From an uncultured Bacteroidales bacterium (GTDB lineage Bacteria > Bacteroidota > Bacteroidia > Bacteroidales > UBA932): a stretch of DNA of 11,481 nt. Made by a program: the position numbers and the translations under genes. Of this stretch, positions 6,949 through 11,481 are shown in pieces. Numbering within the stretch: position 1 is the stretch's first letter; each line of letters opens with the position of its first letter. The stretch is from contig CABTXO010000021.1 of assembly GCA_902488725.1 (NCBI GenBank), forward strand, positions 1 through 11,481. Direction: 5' to 3'. Below the pieces are notes generated by a model. That model worked only from the letters and a program-made list of their open reading frames with translations, was not told where the DNA came from and made no database searches.

Positions 6949-7492
6949 TCATTTCCATGCGCAGATACAAAAAGTCATTGCAACATTACAATCAAAAATC
7001 AACTTTCCGCTCGGCCTCCGGTTGATCTTCAACTGCACAGAAGGAATATGAACATCCGTATAAATTTTATAATCAACGCCTTTCGGGACATGTTGTCCGA
7101 TGAGCTTATTCGCATTTTCCATTGCGCCTTTTTGCCAAGATGAATCGTAGTCTGCGAAAACACCGCTGTATGAAGTTCTTCGGCCATTCTTTCAGGTCGT
7201 GCGAACTCACGGCCATTGTCCGGCGTGGTTGTGTGCACATTCTTTCTGCATGGAAACAGGAGCCGGATTGCCGCTTCTGCCACCCGAGGACGCCGGCGGA
7301 GACATGGGGCGGCTTGACCGGCGCCTTTTCCGGATCCAGCGGGCAGTCGTCCTCGTCGGAAGGCATTCCGAGGCGGCAGGCCTCACAGATCTGTCCCTCC
7401 GGATGCGGATGATGGCGGACGGTCTTGACGGCAAAGAAGGCCAGGCGCAACTCCCGGCCAGTGGCCACTCTTTTCCCTTCAAATCTGTTCAT
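6949..7492 (-). pseudogene. Decayed IS30-family transposase
   Basis: No single frame reads through, but joined frames give an IS30-type transposase. From about 7283 leftwards: VAEAAIRLLFPCRKNVHTTT, then PDNGREFARPERMAEELHTAVF, with the second catalytic Asp in PDNG. At the A-run 7157-7160 (TTTT on the coding strand) the frame shifts; adding one T restores VFFADYDSSWQKGAMENANK, with the catalytic Glu in GAMEN. LIGQHVPKGVDY and LKINRRPSGKLIFD then lead to a TGA at 6951-6949. These align in order with IS30 transposases such as IS4351 (DNGKEFA, SWERGANEN, LVRQYIPK, LNNRPRKR). Upstream, HPEGQICEACRLGMPSDE, a further frame change, and RWIRK resemble the IS30 segment SPEQICG...DETIYRWIRK. About 180 codons remain of a usual 320 or more. 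The N-terminal helix-turn-helix and the middle with the first Asp appear lost. The C-terminal half is convincing and the N-terminal half less so. Confidence 0.78.
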
Positions 7493-7499
7493 GCCGTTC

Positions 7500-7525
7500 G
7501 GTGAAGTGTGCCGGTGAAGTGTGCA
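7500..7525. repeat. Two tandem copies of a 13-bp GGTGAAGTGTGC repeat
   Basis: GGTGAAGTGTGCC (7500-7512) is followed directly by GGTGAAGTGTGCA (7513-7525). The pair sits between the transposase relic and the -33 box of the next gene. It could be a remnant of an insertion-sequence end or a regulator site; the sequence alone does not decide. Confidence 0.6.
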
Positions 7526-7534
7526 TAAATAAAT

Positions 7535-7566
7535 TTTGGAAATCACGCCGATCGTGCGTATCTTTA
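7535..7566 (+). promoter_or_regulatory. Promoter (-33/-7) for the small outer-membrane protein gene
   Basis: TTTG at 7535-7538, a 20-base spacer and TATCTTTA at 7559-7566 match TTTG-N19-21-TAnnTTTG except for the last base. The -7 box ends 32 bases before the ATG at 7599. It is the most complete promoter in the window. Confidence 0.7.
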
Positions 7567-7598
7567 CTATTTGTAACTGTCAACCAACTCTTCAAATC

Positions 7599-8198
7599 AT
7601 GAAAACAACCGTAAAGATTCTGGCAGCCTCCTTGCTGCTTCTTGTGTCCCTCAACCTTTCCGGCCAGTCACGGTTCGGAGCGACCGCCGGCTACCTCAGC
7701 ACGCGCAACATCTCCAGCAGCATCGTCCACCCCGACACGGACACGGAAAACGGACTCTATATCGGCGTCCTGAATGAAACCACCCTGACGGGCGGTCTCG
7801 GCGTGGAAGTCGGGGTCGTCTATGCCCTTCTGAACTACAAGTACAGTTTCTACCAGAAGACCATCCATGCGGTCCACGTGCCCATCCATCTCACCTACAA
7901 ATACTTCTTCTCGCCGGAACTGGCCGTCTTCGGCTTCGCCGGCGTGACCGGAACGGTGGGCGTCTCGGCGACCTGGAAGGAACAGAACAATTCTTATTCC
8001 CTCTACTCGGGAGATTACAAGCAGTTGAACCGGCTGGACATCAAGCCCGGTATCGGAGCAGGCATCGAATTCGCACAGAACTATCAGCTCCGCGTCGGCT
8101 ACGATTGGGGCATGCTCAACCAGCGCGCCACCGCCGGAAGCGAATCTTCACCGCTGAAGGTCAATTATTTCCATGTCGGCTTCGCCTACATGTTCTGA
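7599..8198 (+). CDS. Small outer-membrane beta-barrel protein
   Basis: This 199-residue protein has a Sec signal peptide (MKTTVKILAASLLLLVSLNL SGQ, residues 1-23) and then alternating hydrophobic/polar stretches that look like transmembrane beta-strands: RFGATAGYLS, GLYIGVLNET, GLGVEVGVVYALLNYKYS, VHVPIHLTYKYFF, LAVFGFAGVTGTVGVSA, IKPGIGAGIEFA, YQLRVGYDWGML and VNYFHVGFAYMF. The last residue is Phe, as expected for barrel insertion. The pattern fits an eight-stranded barrel of the generic PorT/OMP_b-brl type that is abundant in Bacteroidota. Its function is unknown; members are mostly structural or have no assigned role. I start at 7599 because the signal peptide begins there. The 63 bases of open frame upstream overlap the promoter. 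It has its own promoter, and the next gene, mutS, has another, so they need not be co-transcribed. Confidence 0.85.
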   Translation: MKTTVKILAASLLLLVSLNLSGQSRFGATAGYLSTRNISSSIVHPDTDTENGLYIGVLNETTLTGGLGVEVGVVYALLNYKYSFYQKTIHAVHVPIHLTYKYFFSPELAVFGFAGVTGTVGVSATWKEQNNSYSLYSGDYKQLNRLDIKPGIGAGIEFAQNYQLRVGYDWGMLNQRATAGSESSPLKVNYFHVGFAYMF

Positions 8199-8245
8199 CG
8201 GCTGCTTCCCGGACGGCCATGCGATGAAAAAACGGGAATATTCCG

Positions 8246-8253
8246 TACATTTG
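8246..8253 (+). promoter_or_regulatory. -7 promoter box for mutS, next to a 10-bp palindrome
   Basis: TACATTTG matches TAnnTTTG and lies 23 bases before the mutS ATG at 8277. Just upstream, at 8235-8244, is the perfect palindrome GGAATATTCC, inside the -33/-7 spacer where an operator would act. No good -33 TTTG is present. Confidence 0.6.
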
Positions 8254-8276
8254 TACATTGGACGAATGGACCCGGC

Positions 8277-11123
8277 ATGGCGAAAAGAAAGATTCTCGAA
8301 GACACCCCGCTGATCAAGCAGTTTTTCTCGGTGAAGGCGCAGTACCCCGAAGCGGTGCTCCTCTACCGGGTGGGGGATTTCTATGAATCCTATTCCGACG
8401 ACGCCGTGCTGGTCAGCAAGGTGCTGGGCATCGTGCTGACCCGGAAGTCCAACGGGGACAAGGGATTCGTGGACATGGCCGGCTTCCCGCACCATGCCAT
8501 CGACACCTACCTCCCGAAACTGGTCCGCGCCGGCTACAAGGTGGCGGTCTGCGACCAGCTGGAAGACCCGAAATTCGCGAAGAAACTCGTGAAGCGCGGG
8601 GTGACGGAACTCGTTACGCCGGGCATCGCCTTCAACGAGCAGCTGCTGGACCAGAAGGAGAACAACTTCCTCTGCGGCCTGTGCTTCGAAAAGAATCAGT
8701 GCGGGGCAGCCTTTCTGGATGTCTCCACCGGCCAGTTCCAAATCGCCCAGGGGGAGCTGGACTACATCGGCACCCTGCTTTCTTCCCTGCATCCGAAGGA
8801 GATCGTGGTGCAGCGGGGTTACGAGAAGGGAGTCAAGGAGCGGTTCGGGGAGCAGCTCTACGTGTCCTCCGTCGAGGAATGGGCCTTCGTCTACGAGGCG
8901 GCCGTGGAGCGGCTGAAGAAGCAGTTCCGCATCGATTCGCTGAAGGGATTCGCGGTGGACGGCTTCCCGCTGGGCATCTGTGCGGCCGGGGCGCTGATGG
9001 TCTATCTGGAACAGACGCAGCACACGGGTCTGCGGAACATCTGCTCCCTGTCCCGGATCGACCGGGACAAGTTCGTGTGGATGGACCAGTTCACCCTGCG
9101 GAATCTGGAAATATTCACATCCGGAGTCGGCGGAGAAGGGGTTTCGCTGGTGAGCGTGATCGACAGATGCGCTTCCCCGATGGGCGCCCGGCTGCTGCGC
9201 AGCTGGCTGGCGATGCCGGTGATGGACCTGGACGAACTGAACGGGCGGTACGACATCGTCCAGCATTTCCTGGAGGCGGCGGATGACCGGGAGGAGGTGC
9301 AGCGCCGGATCGGCGGCATCGGCGATCTGGAGCGGATCCTGTCCCGCGCCGCGACCGGCAAGATCGTCCCGCGGGAAGTGATGCAGCTGGGGCGCGGGCT
9401 GGCCGAGATGGCACCGATCGCCGCGCTGTGCAAGGGCAAGGGCGTCGCCGCGCTGGATGCCCTGCTGGACGGGATGCGGAACTGCCCGGAGCTGCTCGAA
9501 ACCATCACCCGCACGATGCAGCCGGAACCGGCCGCCGCGGTCGGGAAGGGGCCGGTGATCGCGGCCGGTGTCAGCGCGGAGCTGGATGAACTGCGGGACA
9601 TCTCCTCGGGCGGCAAGGACTACTTGCTGAATATGCAGCAGCGGGAGGCGGAACGTACCGGAATCTCCTCGCTCAAAATCGGTTACAACAACGTCTTCGG
9701 GTACTATATCGAGGTCCGCAACACCTTCCGGGACCTGGTGCCGCCGGAGTGGATCCGGAAGCAGACGCTGGTCAATGCGGAGCGGTACATCACCGAGGAG
9801 CTGAAGGAATATGAAGAGAAGATTCTCGGGGCGGAGGAGCGGATCTATGCGCTGGAGACGCAGATGTTCGCCGACCTGGTCACCGAGATCCAGCGGAACA
9901 TCCGGACGATCCAGGCCGACTGCCGGATCATCGCGCGGCTGGACGTGCTGTCTGGCTTCGCCGCGCTGGCGGCCGGGAACCGCTACTGCCGGCCGGAGAT
10001 GACGGACGCGCTGGAACTGGACATCAAGGCGGGCCGCCATCCGGTCATCGAGACCCTGATGCCGCCGGGCGAAGAATATATTCCCAACGATGTCCATCTG
10101 GACGACAAGCGGCAGCAGATCATTATTCTGACGGGGCCGAACATGGCCGGCAAGTCGGCCCTCCTGCGGCAGACGGCCCTCATCGTGCTGCTGGCCCAGA
10201 TCGGCTGCTACGTCCCCGCCGATTCCGCCCGCATCGGCTATTTCGACAAGATTTTCACCCGCGTCGGCGCTTCCGACAACATCTCCCGCGGCGAATCCAC
10301 CTTCATGGTGGAGATGCTGGAGACGGCGATGATTCTGCACAACCTCTCGGCCCGTTCGCTGGTGCTGCTGGACGAGATCGGCCGGGGCACTTCGACCTAC
10401 GACGGGATGTCCATCGCCCGGGCGATCGTGGAATATATTCATGAATATGGTCACGGGGCGAAGACGCTGTTCGCGACGCACTACCACGAACTGAACGACC
10501 TGGCGGAGACGTATTCCCGGGTCAAGAATTTCCATGTGGCGGTGAAGGAGGTCGGGAAGGAGGTGATTTTCCTGCGGCTGCTGAAGGAGGGGGGCACGGC
10601 GCACAGTTTCGGCATCCATGTGGCACGCATGGCCGGGATGCCGCGGGAGGTCATCGCCTCCGCCGAACGTACCCTCCAGGCCCTCGAAGCCTCCGGGAGC
10701 GGGGACGATGGTGCTTCATCCCACGTTTCAGCCCCTTCTGCCACATCTGCTGCTTCCGTTGCATCTGCCCCTTCTGCCACATCTGCTGACAGCTTTTCTC
10801 CAGAAGGCCCTCGCCGGCAAAGTTCGGCTTCGCTCCCTGAAAATGTTCCCTCCTCCGCCGAATCACTGTCCGGCGGGGCGGGCTCCGTAGGGGTTCCCCG
10901 CTCCAGGAAAGATCTTTCAAGGGTCAGAGGCATCCGGAAGCCGGTGCAGACGAAGGCGGGCACCGTCGAAAGCGACGGCAGCCTCCAACTCTCCTTCTTC
11001 CAGCTGGACGACCCCCTCCTCAGTTCCCTCCGCGACCAGCTCAAGGCCGCCGACCTCAACAACCTCACCCCCCTCCAGGCCTTCGACCTCCTCCGTTCCC
11101 TGAAGGACGAGCTGGGGCTGTAG
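8277..11123 (+). CDS. mutS: DNA mismatch repair protein MutS
   Basis: MutS recognises base mismatches and small loops and, with ATP, recruits MutL to start repair. The 948-residue protein has the mismatch-reading motif GDFYE (33-37, Phe35 and Glu37) in domain I, then connector, core and clamp domains (FGYYIEVRN, TLVNAERYITEELKEYEEKI). The ATPase domain has the P-loop GPNMAGKS (620-627), STFMVEMLETA, Walker B LVLLDEIGRGTSTYDG (Asp699, Glu700) and FATHYHELNDLAE. The helix-turn-helix dimer region GGTAHSFGIHVARMAGMP follows. From about 805 to 897 there is a Ser/Ala/Pro-rich linker with a 12-residue repeat (SAPSATSAASVA 818-829, SAPSATSADSFS 830-841). The protein then returns to the conserved tail with the clamp-binding motif QLSFFQ (904-909) and LNNLTPLQAFDLLRSLKDEL. 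The linker looks much longer than in other Bacteroidota MutS proteins (from memory) and uses T-ending codons unlike the rest. The last two residues and stop are encoded by a tandem repeat that continues downstream. Confidence 0.97.
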   Translation: MAKRKILEDTPLIKQFFSVKAQYPEAVLLYRVGDFYESYSDDAVLVSKVLGIVLTRKSNGDKGFVDMAGFPHHAIDTYLPKLVRAGYKVAVCDQLEDPKFAKKLVKRGVTELVTPGIAFNEQLLDQKENNFLCGLCFEKNQCGAAFLDVSTGQFQIAQGELDYIGTLLSSLHPKEIVVQRGYEKGVKERFGEQLYVSSVEEWAFVYEAAVERLKKQFRIDSLKGFAVDGFPLGICAAGALMVYLEQTQHTGLRNICSLSRIDRDKFVWMDQFTLRNLEIFTSGVGGEGVSLVSVIDRCASPMGARLLRSWLAMPVMDLDELNGRYDIVQHFLEAADDREEVQRRIGGIGDLERILSRAATGKIVPREVMQLGRGLAEMAPIAALCKGKGVAALDALLDGMRNCPELLETITRTMQPEPAAAVGKGPVIAAGVSAELDELRDISSGGKDYLLNMQQREAERTGISSLKIGYNNVFGYYIEVRNTFRDLVPPEWIRKQTLVNAERYITEELKEYEEKILGAEERIYALETQMFADLVTEIQRNIRTIQADCRIIARLDVLSGFAALAAGNRYCRPEMTDALELDIKAGRHPVIETLMPPGEEYIPNDVHLDDKRQQIIILTGPNMAGKSALLRQTALIVLLAQIGCYVPADSARIGYFDKIFTRVGASDNISRGESTFMVEMLETAMILHNLSARSLVLLDEIGRGTSTYDGMSIARAIVEYIHEYGHGAKTLFATHYHELNDLAETYSRVKNFHVAVKEVGKEVIFLRLLKEGGTAHSFGIHVARMAGMPREVIASAERTLQALEASGSGDDGASSHVSAPSATSAASVASAPSATSADSFSPEGPRRQSSASLPENVPSSAESLSGGAGSVGVPRSRKDLSRVRGIRKPVQTKAGTVESDGSLQLSFFQLDDPLLSSLRDQLKAADLNNLTPLQAFDLLRSLKDELGL
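10731..10788 (+). repeat. 36-bp tandem duplication inside the mutS linker
   Basis: A 22-bp sequence starting GCCCCTTCTGCCACATC occurs without mismatch at 10731-10752 and 10767-10788, a 36-bp period. Because 36 is a multiple of three, the frame is kept and a 12-residue repeat (SAPSATSAASVA, SAPSATSADSFS) results. Codons here often end in T (TCT, GCT, GTT), unlike the C/G-ending codons of the surrounding gene. Confidence 0.85.
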
Positions 11124-11247
11124 GGGGCGCCGCTCTTCTCCGTGCCACACTCCCCTCGACAGATGCGCCGGGGCTGTAGGGGGCGCCGCTCTTCTCCGCA
11201 CCACACTCCCCTCCGACAGACGCACCGGGGCTGTAGGGGGCACGGCA
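11114..11247. repeat. 56/57-bp tandem repeat, about 2.3 copies, spanning the mutS stop codon
   Basis: Unit 1 (11114-11169, 56 bases) and unit 2 (11170-11226, 57 bases) both begin GGGGCTGTAGGGGGCGCCGC and differ at only a few positions. A third, partial unit starts at 11227 with GGGGCTGTAGGGGGC and then diverges. The first unit begins inside mutS, and its CTGTAG supplies the last Leu codon and the stop. I see no gene between 11124 and the right edge. Confidence 0.88.
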
Positions 11248-11298
11248 CACCGACATCCGGGAGTACCCCGGACCGCTCGCCGGAACCGCACCCTGTTC

Positions 11299-11339
11299 TC
11301 AGAATCGCCATCCACATGGCCCTCCAGGCGGCATTCTGA
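11299..11339. other. Imperfect hairpin downstream of mutS
   Basis: TCAGAAT plus CGCC (11299-11309) can pair with GGCG and ATTCTGA (11327-11330 and 11333-11339), leaving a 2-base bulge. It lacks a T-run, so it is at best a weak terminator or mRNA-stabilising hairpin for mutS. Confidence 0.4.
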
Positions 11340-11352
11340 ATCAATTACTTAC

Positions 11353-11386
11353 AAAACCGCTTGTAGATGGCGGGGCGGTTTTCGGC
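11353..11386 (+). terminator. Possible intrinsic terminator after mutS
   Basis: AAAACCGC (11353-11360) and GCGGTTTT (11375-11382) form an 8-bp stem with a 14-base loop, and the right arm ends in TTTT. The stem is rather A/U-rich at its base and the T-run is short, so this is tentative. It is also part of the 83-bp repeat, whose second copy lacks the left arm. Confidence 0.35.
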
Positions 11387-11481
11387 ATGGCCGTCCACGG
11401 AGGCTTTTGTAACATATTCAGTGACAGGCTCTTCAAAATTGGGCTGTGGATGGCGGGGCGGTTTTCGGCATGGCCGTCCAC
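11362..11481. repeat. Two copies of a 33-bp repeat at an 83-base period, running into the right edge
   Basis: Identical 33-base stretches lie at 11366-11398 and 11449-11481, beginning GATGGCGGGGCGGTTTTCGG. Weaker similarity extends about 25 bases to the left of each (CAAAACCGC... against CAAAATTGGGC...), so the unit is probably an 83-base tandem repeat. The window ends exactly at the end of the second perfect stretch, so more copies may follow. TTACAAAA (11349-11356) and TTTTGTAA (11405-11412) form inverted arms around copy 1. The inverted CGCCATCCACA at 11306-11316 is complementary to TGTGGATGGCG at 11446-11456. No reading frame of note is present. Confidence 0.8.

Noticed and set aside
7199..7504. 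Possible small plus-strand gene of about 101 residues
   Set aside because: It is antisense to the IS30 transposase relic, has no signal or motif, and no promoter fits it.
8148..10619. 823-residue open frame opposite mutS
   Set aside because: It is Arg/Gln/His/Leu-rich antisense sequence of a clear MutS gene and also overlaps the end of the barrel-protein gene.
11366..11481. CRISPR array at the right edge (33-base repeats, 50-base gap)
   Set aside because: Only two copies are visible, similarity extends beyond the repeats into the supposed spacer, and no cas gene is present. A tandem repeat of period 83 explains it better.

Overview
The window looks like a GC-rich member of the Bacteroidota, most likely Bacteroidales. 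Four things point there. Gene starts lack Shine-Dalgarno sequences, and most are preceded by TAnnTTTG-type -7 boxes. There is a TonB-dependent receptor with an N-terminal carboxypeptidase-regulatory-like domain. There is a DUF1080 lipoprotein. The MutS has the Bacteroidota form of the P-loop (GPNMAGKS). No rRNA, tRNA or CRISPR array was seen.

Layout. (1) 1-1797, minus strand: the start of a surface-polysaccharide operon, with a nucleotide-sugar 6-dehydrogenase followed by a glycosyltransferase cut by the left edge; the two overlap as TAATG. (2) 1798-2087: a divergent intergenic region with a promoter for each side and a GTCATTCC-type repeat between them. (3) 2088-4388, plus strand: a TonB-dependent outer-membrane receptor with a Cys-x-x-Cys motif in its plug. 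(4) 4472-6852, minus strand: a two-gene operon of a lipoprotein with two DUF1080 (3-keto-glycoside hydrolase) domains and a cytoplasmic epimerase of the N-acylglucosamine/cellobiose 2-epimerase family. The epimerase lacks one of its catalytic histidines. (5) 6949 to about 7492, minus strand: a decayed IS30-family transposase, recognisable only when several frames are joined. (6) 7599-8198, plus strand: a small outer-membrane beta-barrel protein. (7) 8277-11123, plus strand: mutS, with a long low-complexity repeat-bearing linker before its clamp-binding tail. (8) 11114-11481: a repeat zone with a 56/57-bp tandem repeat that starts inside mutS and supplies its stop codon, hairpins, and a second tandem repeat of period 83 that runs into the right edge.

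How it fits together. The dehydrogenase and glycosyltransferase make and transfer an activated uronic-acid-type sugar for a capsule or O-antigen. The receptor and the small barrel are outer-membrane proteins. The DUF1080-epimerase pair is probably a small sugar-processing unit, with the lipoprotein acting outside the cytoplasm and the epimerase inside. mutS is housekeeping mismatch repair. The best leads are the epimerase with the missing histidine next to a 3-keto-glycoside enzyme, the unannotated IS30 relic beside that operon's promoter, and the repeats that have shaped the 3' part of mutS. I found no clearly new multi-gene system.
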